From an uncultured Oscillospiraceae bacterium (GTDB lineage: Bacteria > Bacillota > Clostridia > Oscillospirales > Ruminococcaceae): a DNA stretch of 30,957 nt. The stretch lies in contig CAKSWY010000028.1 in assembly GCA_934513685.1 (NCBI GenBank), positions 1 through 30,957 on the forward strand, written 5' to 3'. The notes under the pieces were generated by a model. That model saw only the letters and a list, made by a program, of their open reading frames with translations, ran no database searches and was not told where the DNA came from. The position numbers and the translations under genes were made by a program. Position 1 is the first letter of the stretch; each line of letters starts with the position of its first letter. This document shows positions 1-6,626 of the stretch, piece by piece.

Positions 1-564
1 AAGCTGGCCCGCCGCGCCACCGGCTCCCCCATCGTCACCGAGATCATGAACACCGAGCACCTGCCCCTGTTCGAGAATGTAGACCTCATTCAGGTGGGTG
101 CCCGCAATATGCAGAACTTTGAGCTGCTCAAGGCCGTGGGCCGCCAGAAAAAGCCGGTGCTGCTCAAGCGCGGCCTGGCCAACACCCTGGAAGAGTTCGT
201 GATGAGCGCCGAGTACATCATGGCCGAGGGCAACGAGAACGTCATCCTCTGCGAGCGCGGCATCCGCACCTTTGAAACCAGTATGCGCAACACCTTGGAC
301 ATCTCCGCCGTGCCCATGCTCAAGCACATGACCCATCTGCCCGTCGTTATTGACCCCAGCCATGCCGCCGGTATTGCCTGGATGGTGGAGCCTCTGGCCA
401 AGGCCGCCGTGGCCGTGGGTGCCGATGGCCTGATGATCGAGGTGCACAACGACCCCGCCCGCGCCAAGTGCGACGGCGCCCAGAGCCTGACCCCCGACGC
501 CTTTGACGCCCTGATGGCCCAGCTGAAGCCGGAGCTGGAGTTCTTCGGCAAGACCCTGAACTGA
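1..564 (+). CDS. aroF: 3-deoxy-7-phosphoheptulonate (DAHP) synthase, 5'-truncated by window edge
   Basis: The enzyme condenses phosphoenolpyruvate with erythrose 4-phosphate, the first step of the shikimate pathway in the cytoplasm. The frame is open from base 1, so the start lies outside the window and only the last 187 residues are seen. Visible type I-beta (AroA/KDO8P-synthase-like) motifs, in order, are QVGARNMQN, the lysine motif PVLLKRG, the CERGIRTFE block, the metal/substrate motif DPSHAAG and GLMIEVH near the C-terminus. No chorismate-mutase domain follows; the protein ends shortly after the barrel. The family is usually about 340 residues, so roughly the N-terminal half is missing. 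A strong hairpin terminator follows the stop. The family assignment is firm; the symbol aroF is by analogy, since naming varies between organisms. Confidence 0.93.
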   Translation, partial: KLARRATGSPIVTEIMNTEHLPLFENVDLIQVGARNMQNFELLKAVGRQKKPVLLKRGLANTLEEFVMSAEYIMAEGNENVILCERGIRTFETSMRNTLDISAVPMLKHMTHLPVVIDPSHAAGIAWMVEPLAKAAVAVGADGLMIEVHNDPARAKCDGAQSLTPDAFDALMAQLKPELEFFGKTLN

Positions 565-620
565 GGCGCGGCCCCGCCGCGGTTTGCCCTTCCCGTTCGG
601 ACGATTTAAAAATGCACACA

Positions 621-670
621 GCCGGTGCCCGCCTGAAACGCCAGGCGGGCACCGGCTCTTTCTGTCTATC
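621..670 (+). terminator. Intrinsic terminator of the DAHP synthase gene
   Basis: A perfect 15-bp stem (621-635 with 642-656) closes a 6-base loop AAACGC and is followed by the T-rich stretch TCTTTCTGTCT. It lies 57 bases past the stop codon and points in the gene's direction. Confidence 0.85.
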
Positions 671-687
671 GTTGTATATTGTATATG

Positions 688-711
688 TCTATGCGCGGAT
701 GTGCGCATAGA
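688..711. repeat. Short 9-bp inverted repeat between two terminators
   Basis: TCTATGCGC (688-696) and GCGCATAGA (703-711) are perfect inverted arms around GGATGT. It sits between the terminator of the plus-strand gene and that of the minus-strand tct operon. It has no T run, so it may be an extra pause hairpin or a chance palindrome. Confidence 0.4.
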
Positions 712-715
712 TGCC

Positions 716-767
716 GCAAAACGCCGCAGGCCGAAGCCCTTTCAAAAAGGCTTCGGCCTGCGGCGTT
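716..767 (-). terminator. Terminator of the tct operon, possibly bidirectional
   Basis: A perfect 19-bp stem (720-738 with 749-767) has a 10-base A/T-rich loop. On the minus strand it lies 43 bases beyond the tctA stop and is followed by a short T run (TTTTGCGG counting the stem end). On the plus strand it is followed by a looser ACTTTTATA, so it may also stop read-through from the left. Confidence 0.75.
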
Positions 768-810
768 CGCAACTTTTATAGGTAAGAAACGGAGAAAAGA
801 GAGGAGAATG

Positions 811-2313
811 TCAAGCGTTCTTGGGGTGCTTCTTGCGGTGCTCCATCACAAACGGCGCACAGATGGAGACCACCATCATCAGCATCAGCGCAAGGCAGAT
901 GGGCCGCTGGAAGAAGGTGGAGAACATCGCACCCAGGTCGTTGTCGTACAGGATCAGGCCCTGCTGCAGTGCTTCCTCGGCAATGTCTCCCAGGATCATG
1001 CCCAGCACAATGGGCACCACGTTGAACTTGTAGGTCTTGAGCAGATAGCCCACCACGCCGAAGATCAGCATGGCGTACACATCGCGGATGTTGCCGCGCA
1101 CGCCGTAGCAGCCGATCAGGCTCAGGTTCAGCACGCAGGCCGCCAGTACATTCTGCGGGGTCAGGGTCACGCGGGCGAAGTACTTTGCGCCCAGCAGGCC
1201 GATGATCACAAAGGCCACGTTGGCCAGAAACAGCGCCATGATGAAGGGATAGGTGATGTTCTTGCCGGTGGTGAACAGGGAGTATCCGGGGGCCAGGCCG
1301 TGAATGGTCAGGCCGGACAGCAGAATGGCCGTGGTGGCGTTGCCGGGAATGCCCAGCGTCAGGGTGGGAATCAGGGTGCCGCCGGTCACGGCGTTGTTGG
1401 CCGCCTCACAGCAGGCCACGCCCTCGCGGGAGCCGTCGCCGAACTGATCCCGCTCCTTCGAGAACATCTTGCCCATGTTGTAGGAAACATAGCTGGAGAC
1501 GTCGCCGCCGGTGCCGGGGATCACGCCCACCACAATGCCGATGAGGGCAGAGCGCAGGTAGGTGATGGGGTAGCGGAAGAAGTCCTTCAGGTGGAACCGA
1601 GAGGATTTGTAACGGGCAATGTCCTCCGGGTTTGCGGGCTTGATGGCGTCCTTCAGGGTGCCGAACACCTGCGACACGCTGAACAGGCCGATGACCGCGG
1701 GAATCATGGTGATGCCGCCCATCAGGTAGGTGCTGCCGAAGGTAAAGCGTGCCTTGCCCAGCACCGGGTCCATGCCGACGCAGGCGATCAGCAGGCCCAT
1801 GCAGCCCATCATCAGGCCCTTGAGAATGCTCTTGGTGGACAGGGAGGCAATGATGGTCAGGCCGAAGGCCGCCATCAGGAACTTCTCCTGTGCACCGAAG
1901 TTGAAGGCCCATTTTGCCATCACCGGCGCGAAGAACAGCAGCGCCACGGTGCTGGCCTGGCCGCCCCAGAAGGAGGCCACCGCCGCCTCGGTCAGCGCCT
2001 CGTGAGCGCGGCCGTGTTTGGTCATGGCGTAACCGTCCATGGCGGTGGCGGCCGCGGCCGCCGTGCCCGGCGTGTTGATCAGAATGGCGGAAATGGAGCC
2101 GCCGTACATGGAACCGCAGTAGATCGCGCCCAGGAAGATCAGGGCGGTGGAAGCGTTCCAAGTATAGGTCAGCGGAATGAGGATCGCAATGCCCATGGTG
2201 GCGGTAAAGCCGGGCAGTGCGCCCACAATGATGCCCACTACGGTGCCCAACAGGATCACCGCCAGGTTGGTGGGGGCCAGCGCCTGGAGGAAATAGGTCA
2301 GAATGTCCTGCAT
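811..2313 (-). CDS. tctA: Tripartite tricarboxylate transporter, large permease TctA
   Basis: This is the large membrane subunit of a TTT-type secondary transporter, which imports citrate-like or other carboxylates together with a periplasmic or lipid-anchored binding protein. The 500 residues are the usual TctA length. The N-terminus shows repeated hydrophobic segments with the family's GALPGFTATMG and GSMYGGSISAILINTPG signatures, and about a dozen membrane spans run to the C-terminus. The ATG is preceded by AAAGGAGG at a 7-base spacing, inside the 13-base gap after tctB, so it is translated from the same message. It is last in the regulator-linked operon. The substrate cannot be read from the permease; the family is certain. 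Confidence 0.95.
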   Translation of the reverse strand: MQDILTYFLQALAPTNLAVILLGTVVGIIVGALPGFTATMGIAILIPLTYTWNASTALIFLGAIYCGSMYGGSISAILINTPGTAAAAATAMDGYAMTKHGRAHEALTEAAVASFWGGQASTVALLFFAPVMAKWAFNFGAQEKFLMAAFGLTIIASLSTKSILKGLMMGCMGLLIACVGMDPVLGKARFTFGSTYLMGGITMIPAVIGLFSVSQVFGTLKDAIKPANPEDIARYKSSRFHLKDFFRYPITYLRSALIGIVVGVIPGTGGDVSSYVSYNMGKMFSKERDQFGDGSREGVACCEAANNAVTGGTLIPTLTLGIPGNATTAILLSGLTIHGLAPGYSLFTTGKNITYPFIMALFLANVAFVIIGLLGAKYFARVTLTPQNVLAACVLNLSLIGCYGVRGNIRDVYAMLIFGVVGYLLKTYKFNVVPIVLGMILGDIAEEALQQGLILYDNDLGAMFSTFFQRPICLALMLMMVVSICAPFVMEHRKKHPKNA

Positions 2314-2326
2314 CGCTGCGCCTCCT

Positions 2327-2782
2327 TTACATCAACAGGGCCTTGGGGAAGTGGATGCCCAGGAACTTGAACAGGAAATAGAAAATCAGGCCGAATACAA
2401 TGCCCACCACAATGTCCGTAAGGATGCTCTTTTTGCTCTTGTGGGGGTCAAACACAATGGCGATCACGCACAGTGCGGCGGAGGAACTGACCAGGAAGCC
2501 CAGCGTCGTCAGCCCGGCGATCCACAGCAGCATAATGCCCAGCAAAATCAGACTGCGCTTGGTCTGTTCCGGGGTCAGGGCCCACAGCTTTTCCTGCTTG
2601 TCGTCCGCTTTGCTCCATTTGATGCCTTCCAGAAGGATCTCCAGCCCGGACAGGACCAGGCCCACCGTACAGATGATCTCAGGCCAGTAAGCGGCCGTAT
2701 CGTTCAGGCGACCTGCCTGAATCAGGAAGAACAGGAACACGGCGGCGCAGATGAGGGAAGAAATACAATTTCGTTTTTGCAT
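2327..2782 (-). CDS. tctB: Tripartite tricarboxylate transporter, small permease TctB
   Basis: This is the small membrane subunit of the TTT transporter, of 151 residues, typical for TctB. Four hydrophobic segments are visible, at roughly residues 6-22, 34-50, 75-105 and 118-142, with a charged cytoplasmic loop around 50-72. The C-terminal segment, ending in a hydrophobic helix and FLGIHFP, resembles other TctB proteins. TctB is weakly conserved, so position between tctC and tctA is strong support. The ATG follows AGAAAGG at about 10 bases, a poorer ribosome site than that of tctA. A terminator-like hairpin lies just upstream, between tctC and tctB, and could lower expression of both permease genes relative to the binding protein. 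Confidence 0.9.
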   Translation of the reverse strand: MQKRNCISSLICAAVFLFFLIQAGRLNDTAAYWPEIICTVGLVLSGLEILLEGIKWSKADDKQEKLWALTPEQTKRSLILLGIMLLWIAGLTTLGFLVSSSAALCVIAIVFDPHKSKKSILTDIVVGIVFGLIFYFLFKFLGIHFPKALLM

Positions 2783-2799
2783 ACTGCTCTGCCTTTCTC

Positions 2800-2837
2800 A
2801 AAAAGACGGACCGCTTTCCAATTTCTCGCGGTCCGTC
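2800..2837 (-). terminator. Internal terminator/attenuator between tctC and tctB
   Basis: On the minus strand a perfect 10-bp stem (2828-2837 with 2805-2814) closes a 13-base loop and is followed at once by five T residues (2804-2800). It starts 12 bases past the tctC stop and ends about 18 bases before the tctB start. The arrangement fits partial termination after the binding-protein gene. Confidence 0.8.
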
Positions 2838-2848
2838 GTGCGGTTCAA

Positions 2849-3853
2849 TCAGCCCATTGCGGCCAGAACCGGCTTTGCGTTTTCAATGGCCTGCTCAGCC
2901 TGAGCATCCATCTCCGCGCCGGTGCCGAAGCTGGGCACAAAACCGGCGGCAGTGGCCTCGGCCACAAAGGATTCGTCGGTCAGCACGGTCTTGACGGCCG
3001 CCTCAAAGGCAGCAACGGCCTCGGCGGGCACGTCCTTGTTGTAGAAGAAGCCGGCCATGTTGTTGGTCTCGTAGCCCTCGTAGCCCAGGTCGGCCAGGGT
3101 GGGAATGTCCTTCAGGCTGTCCACGGTGGACTTGCTGCCCAGGTTGATGACGCCATGGTTGTCCTCACGGGCCAGCAGGTCGGCCTCGCCGTAGACGGCC
3201 GCATCCACCTCGCCGCCCATCATGGCGGTGTAGCAGTCGGCGGTGCCGCCGGAGTACGGCACGGAAGTGGCTTCCAGGCCCTCGCCCACCAGGAAGGAGG
3301 CAAACGCCAGATGGCCGTTGCCGCCGTTGCCCACGTTGGCGTAGGTGAACTTACCGGGGTTGGCCTTGATGTAGTCCAGCACGTCCTGCGCGTTGGCCAT
3401 GGGGTTGGAGTCCGCCATGATCAGGTACATGGGCTGGCTGGAGGTGCGGGCCACGCTGGTCAGATCGTCGTAGGTGTAAGCGGTGTCGCCGCCCAGGGGC
3501 TTGTACACCACGGGGGTGGCCAGGCTGTACAGAATGGTGTAGCCGTCCGCCGCGTAGTTGTTCAGATACTCGGTGGTGCCGATGGTGCCGGAACCGCCCT
3601 CGGAGTTCACGATGACCAGCGTCGTGCCCAGAGCCTTCTCCAGCTTGGACTGTATCAGGCGGATCTGGTTGTCGGTGGCGCTGCCCGCCTTAAAAGGAAC
3701 AATGACCGTGACCGGCTGGGTGAACTTGAACTCGCCGGACTCGGAACCGGCCTCGGAAGAGGCAGCGGCGCTGGAGGAGGACGCTCCGCCGGAGCAGGCG
3801 GCCACGGACAGGGCCATCACTGCAGCAAGCGCCAGGGAAAGCAGCTTTTTCAT
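2849..3853 (-). CDS. tctC: TctC/Bug-family substrate-binding lipoprotein of a TTT transporter
   Basis: This is the extracytoplasmic binding protein that captures the carboxylate substrate and delivers it to TctA/TctB. The N-terminus has a lysine-rich start, a hydrophobic stretch and the lipobox VAAC with Cys20, followed by a Ser/Ala-rich linker, so it should be a membrane-anchored lipoprotein in a Gram-positive cell. The mature part shows Bug-fold features: VTVIVPFKAGSATDN near the N-terminus, then the GGSGTIGT and NVGNGGNGHLA segments. At 334 residues it is the normal length. I chose the ATG at 3853 because GAGG lies 9 bases upstream; an in-frame GTG 15 bases earlier would remove that site. 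It is followed by an attenuator-like hairpin. Substrate is unknown. Confidence 0.93.
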   Translation of the reverse strand: MKKLLSLALAAVMALSVAACSGGASSSSAAASSEAGSESGEFKFTQPVTVIVPFKAGSATDNQIRLIQSKLEKALGTTLVIVNSEGGSGTIGTTEYLNNYAADGYTILYSLATPVVYKPLGGDTAYTYDDLTSVARTSSQPMYLIMADSNPMANAQDVLDYIKANPGKFTYANVGNGGNGHLAFASFLVGEGLEATSVPYSGGTADCYTAMMGGEVDAAVYGEADLLAREDNHGVINLGSKSTVDSLKDIPTLADLGYEGYETNNMAGFFYNKDVPAEAVAAFEAAVKTVLTDESFVAEATAAGFVPSFGTGAEMDAQAEQAIENAKPVLAAMG

Positions 3854-3938
3854 AGTTTTTAACCTCACTTATCAAATGAACGGTGCGCCGCACCGCACCC
3901 GGTGCCGGCCGACCGTACAGAATCTTTGGTTGTTCCGA

Positions 3939-4769
3939 TTACTTATAACGGGCGCGGAACAGGGGGCGCAGCTCGGAAATGGGTGCCTTGGACTCGATCA
4001 GCTCACGCATCCGCTCCTCGGAGGCGGCGATCTTCAGGCACTCTTCCAGCACAGGCTCAGCCAGCTCATAGGGCACGATGCAGACGCCGGAATCGTCGGC
4101 CACCATCAGGTCGCCGGGGATGACCAGCTTACCGCACAGGGTGACGGGGCCGTTCATCTCCACGCACTCCATCCGGTATTTGCCGGTGATCTGGGTGGTG
4201 CCGCAGGAGAACACGGGGTAGTTGTACTCGCGAATGGAGGAAACGTCGCGGCAGCAGCCGTTGACGATGTTGCCTGCAAAGCCGCAGCTCTTGCCCACGG
4301 TGCAGCTCTGGCCGCCCATGTTGGACACATCCAGGTTGCCGCCGAAGTCGGAGACCAGCACGTCGCCCGGCTCGCCCAGATAGTAGATGTCGCGGGTGGA
4401 CATGGCGATGAAGTCATGGTCATGGGCGCCCTGGGTGGGGGTCTTGCGCACGGGGATGTTGCGGATGGTCACGGCGGGGCCGCAGATCTTGCTGCCGGGG
4501 ATGACCGGCTTCAGGTAAGAAGTGGGGATGGCGCCGTCAATGCCGTAGCTGTCCAGCACGTCGGAAACGGTGGTGGACATATCCTCCATGGAGAGGTAGC
4601 CGTCGATGATCTCCTTGCTCACACGGGGGAACTTGATCTTGGTGATGCGCTCGCGGGGAACCAGACCCCAGATGCGGCCGGCCGCCTCGTACTCGGCGTA
4701 GTCCTTGTCGCGCTGTGCGCGCTGTTCGGCAACTTCCTTGTTGTAAACTTCAACCTGGCTCAGATCCAT
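3939..4769 (-). CDS. RraA/HMG-aldolase-like protein with altered active-site residues
   Basis: It belongs to the RraA-like family, which includes 4-hydroxy-4-methyl-2-oxoglutarate/4-carboxy-4-hydroxy-2-oxoadipate aldolases with oxaloacetate decarboxylase activity, and also RNase E regulators. The fold is visible from about residue 60: PGSKICGPAV (91-100), PGDVLVSDFGG (134-144), NGCCRD (170-175) and the C-terminal GDLMVADDSGVCIVP. An N-terminal extension of about 50 charged residues makes it 276 residues, longer than most members. Arg174-Asp175 of the family's R-D motif are present, but the acidic residue expected three positions after the Asp is Ser178, and position 153 is Gly. AAGGAG precedes the ATG. 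It leads the tct operon, so it probably acts on the imported compound; catalysis is inferred only. Confidence 0.85.
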   Translation of the reverse strand: MDLSQVEVYNKEVAEQRAQRDKDYAEYEAAGRIWGLVPRERITKIKFPRVSKEIIDGYLSMEDMSTTVSDVLDSYGIDGAIPTSYLKPVIPGSKICGPAVTIRNIPVRKTPTQGAHDHDFIAMSTRDIYYLGEPGDVLVSDFGGNLDVSNMGGQSCTVGKSCGFAGNIVNGCCRDVSSIREYNYPVFSCGTTQITGKYRMECVEMNGPVTLCGKLVIPGDLMVADDSGVCIVPYELAEPVLEECLKIAASEERMRELIESKAPISELRPLFRARYK

Positions 4770-4813
4770 GTTACTGCACTCCTTTGAATGTGTTTTCTAT
4801 GTCGATTTTGCAA

Positions 4814-4829
4814 TTCCCTATTAGGAAAC
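4814..4829. promoter_or_regulatory. Candidate IclR-type operator downstream of the operon promoter
   Basis: TTCC and GGAA arms separated by six bases (4814-4827) overlap TAGGAAAC (4822-4829). The same eight bases occur on the minus strand at 5861-5854, inside the promoter of the iclR-type gene. Here the site falls about 10-20 bases downstream of the likely transcription start, a position suited to repression. The link to this regulator is inference. Confidence 0.45.
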
Positions 4830-4842
4830 TTCATCTGCCGAT

Positions 4843-4871
4843 ATACTAACACATTCGCAAATCCGCCGCAA
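4843..4871 (-). promoter_or_regulatory. Promoter of the rraA-like/tct operon
   Basis: On the minus strand, -35 TTGCGG (4871-4866), a 17-base spacer and -10 TAGTAT (4848-4843) lie about 75 bases before the start codon of the RraA-like gene. The region is clearly more AT-rich than the flanking genes. Confidence 0.6.
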
Positions 4872-5050
4872 GCGTTTCTCGCATTCTTACGGCATTTTCG
4901 GAGGCCTGCCCAGTTTTCCGGTTCTTCTTTTGTGTATTTCAGAAAACGCAGTTTCTTTATGGAGAACAACGTCATTTCCTGTTTCAATTTTCCGCACTTC
5001 CGCCCCGGGTTTTGCCCGGCGCACTGCCTTTGGTTTCATGGCCAAAGCGG

Positions 5051-5812
5051 TCAGGCCTCGCCGTTCATGTCCCCCTTCATCAGGTCCTCCGACATCTCTT
5101 CGGCGATCTCCTTGACCAGGAAAATGTACCGCTCCTTTTTGGCGTCGTCCACCCGCATACGGGGCGCGCCCACCGAAATGGCGGCCCAGACGCTGCCGCT
5201 GCCGTTGTGAATGGGTGCGCCGATGCCGATGGTCTCGATGTTCAGCTCGCCGTCGCTGATGGCATAGCCCTGCTTGCGAATCCGCTCATATTCCTCCAGC
5301 AGGGCCGCCGGGGAGGTGATGGTGCGCTCGGTAAAGGCCGTCAGCGGTTCTTCCATCAGGCGCTTGCGGATCACCGCCTCGTCCTGAAAGGCCCCCAGCA
5401 CCTTGCCGGTGGCGCCGGCATACAGGGGGCGCTCCTGCCCGACACGGCCGGCCACCCGCACCAGCTGCAGGCTCTCCTCCCGGTAAACCAGATTGGCCTT
5501 GCCGTTGATCAGCATGCTGAACGAGGCATTTTCCCCGGTGAGATCCCGCAGGCGCACCAGATAGGGCTTCACCATGCGGGAAAGGCCGATGCGCTCCTCA
5601 TAGGTTTTGCCCAAAATGTAGATGGCGGGGCCGAGGGTGTACTTGTGGCTGCTGGTCTGGGCCGCCAGCCCACTCTGCACCAGGGCGGTGAGCAGTTTGA
5701 AGGTGCCGCTTTTGCTGCATTCGATCCGCCCGCCCAGATCCGTCACACTGTGAACATAAGGGGGCTGCCCCAGCAGCTTGAGAAGGGCCGCTGTTTTTTC
5801 CGATGAATTCAT
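5051..5812 (-). CDS. IclR-family transcriptional regulator
   Basis: This is a DNA-binding regulator that senses a small molecule. At 253 residues it is the family's normal length. The N-terminal winged helix-turn-helix spans about residues 9-62 (ending in the wing HKYTLG), and the effector domain from about 78 contains the family's LYAGATGKVLGAF, YAISDGE and IGAPI segments. AAAGGAG lies 8 bases before the ATG. It lies upstream of, and in the same direction as, the RraA-like/tct operon, separated by 281 bases that hold that operon's promoter. It is therefore the likely local regulator. Its own promoter contains the octamer also found at the operon promoter, suggesting autoregulation. Whether it represses or activates cannot be read here. 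Confidence 0.93.
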   Translation of the reverse strand: MNSSEKTAALLKLLGQPPYVHSVTDLGGRIECSKSGTFKLLTALVQSGLAAQTSSHKYTLGPAIYILGKTYEERIGLSRMVKPYLVRLRDLTGENASFSMLINGKANLVYREESLQLVRVAGRVGQERPLYAGATGKVLGAFQDEAVIRKRLMEEPLTAFTERTITSPAALLEEYERIRKQGYAISDGELNIETIGIGAPIHNGSGSVWAAISVGAPRMRVDDAKKERYIFLVKEIAEEMSEDLMKGDMNGEA

Positions 5813-5842
5813 GGTTTGCTCTCCTTTTTGCGTGATGACTTC

Positions 5843-5872
5843 ATTTTAAGTTTGTTTCCTATACGTTGTCAA
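5843..5872 (-). promoter_or_regulatory. Promoter of the IclR-family gene with embedded octamer
   Basis: On the minus strand, -35 TTGACA (5872-5867), an 18-base spacer and -10 TAAAAT (5848-5843) form a strong sigma-A type promoter about 30 bases before the start codon. The spacer holds TAGGAAAC (5861-5854), shared with the operator-like site at 4822-4829. A binding protein there would block RNA polymerase. Further upstream, GAGAACAATTCTT (5885-5897) and GGAATTTCC (5930-5938) are short palindromes of unknown role. Confidence 0.7.
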
Positions 5873-5974
5873 GTTTTTATTATTAGAGAACAATTCTTGA
5901 TTTTCACGCACTGTGTTTTCTTTGATTTTGGAATTTCCCGGTTTTGGTTTGCGACATGGCTCTTTCACCGCCAG

Positions 5975-6003
5975 TTGCCCCGCCGGGCAGTTTCCGGTAT
6001 ACT
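5975..6003 (+). promoter_or_regulatory. Promoter of the DUF3783 gene
   Basis: TTGCCC (5975-5980), a 17-base spacer and TATACT (5998-6003) precede the start codon by 54 bases. Both hexamers are reasonable matches to sigma-A consensus. Confidence 0.5.
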
Positions 6004-6057
6004 TATCTCAGTGTGCGGCCATACTATCCCCAGGGCCGCCGCAAGGAGGTTCGTACC

Positions 6058-6465
6058 ATGAAAGCACACATTTCCCATACCGCCAAATCCACCGCACAGG
6101 GCCTTGTGTGGGGCATTCAGCCGGGCAGCGCCGATTGGCAGGCGCTGGAGGCCGCTGCGGTCCCCTTCGGCATAGCGCTGCGGGCCGTTGCCCCCAGCCA
6201 GGCCGACAGCACCGTCTCCCGCCTGCTGGGCGGCAGCGGCAAAGCGCTGAGCCAGCCCGCCCAATCCCTGCCGCAGGTTCCGGCTCTGGTGCTGGCGGGC
6301 ATCAAGGACCCGGCGCTGGATGAATTTCTGGAGGCGCTGAAGGCCAGCGGGGTGAACATCCCCCTGAAAGCGCTGGCCACCGCCACCAACCTGGCCTGGC
6401 CCTTCTCCCGGCTGCTCACCGAGCTGGCCGGCGAGCACGCCGCCCTGACCGGGAACCGGGTCTGA
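6058..6465 (+). CDS. DUF3783 domain protein
   Basis: This is a 135-residue cytoplasmic protein of unknown function. The C-terminal half (about residues 73-128) matches my recollection of DUF3783: a hydrophobic strand LVLAG, a helix rich in Leu/Glu (DEFLEALKASG), then PLKALATATN with an aromatic Trp shortly after, and a final helix LLTELAGEHAAL. The first 60 residues have no motif I recognise. There is no signal peptide or membrane segment. AAGGAGG lies about 8 bases before the ATG, which decides this start over upstream in-frame ATGs. It is alone under its own promoter and followed by hairpins, so its position says little about its role. Confidence 0.8.
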   Translation: MKAHISHTAKSTAQGLVWGIQPGSADWQALEAAAVPFGIALRAVAPSQADSTVSRLLGGSGKALSQPAQSLPQVPALVLAGIKDPALDEFLEALKASGVNIPLKALATATNLAWPFSRLLTELAGEHAALTGNRV

Positions 6466-6544
6466 GCACCGCCTTTGGGAATGAGGGGAACCGGCCCAGC
6501 CGGCCCCATGCGCTTCTTTTCTGTACAACACCTTGTGGAACCGC

Positions 6545-6570
6545 AGCGAAAGTCTGCCTTTCGCTTTTGT
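6545..6570 (+). terminator. Probable terminator after the DUF3783 gene
   Basis: AGCGAAAG (6545-6552) pairs with CTTTCGCT (6558-6565) over a 5-base loop, followed by TTTGTG, so about four Ts in a row counting the stem end. A weaker GC hairpin (6485-6507) lies just upstream. Confidence 0.5.
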
Positions 6571-6626
6571 GCGCCCACAGGTTTGGCAGGCGCTGCCTGC
6601 CGCAGGAAAGGAGCGATTTTTTTCGT

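Noticed and set aside
5005..5019. Small GC hairpin after the IclR gene as its terminator
   Set aside because: The stem is only 5 bp and no T run follows on the minus strand.
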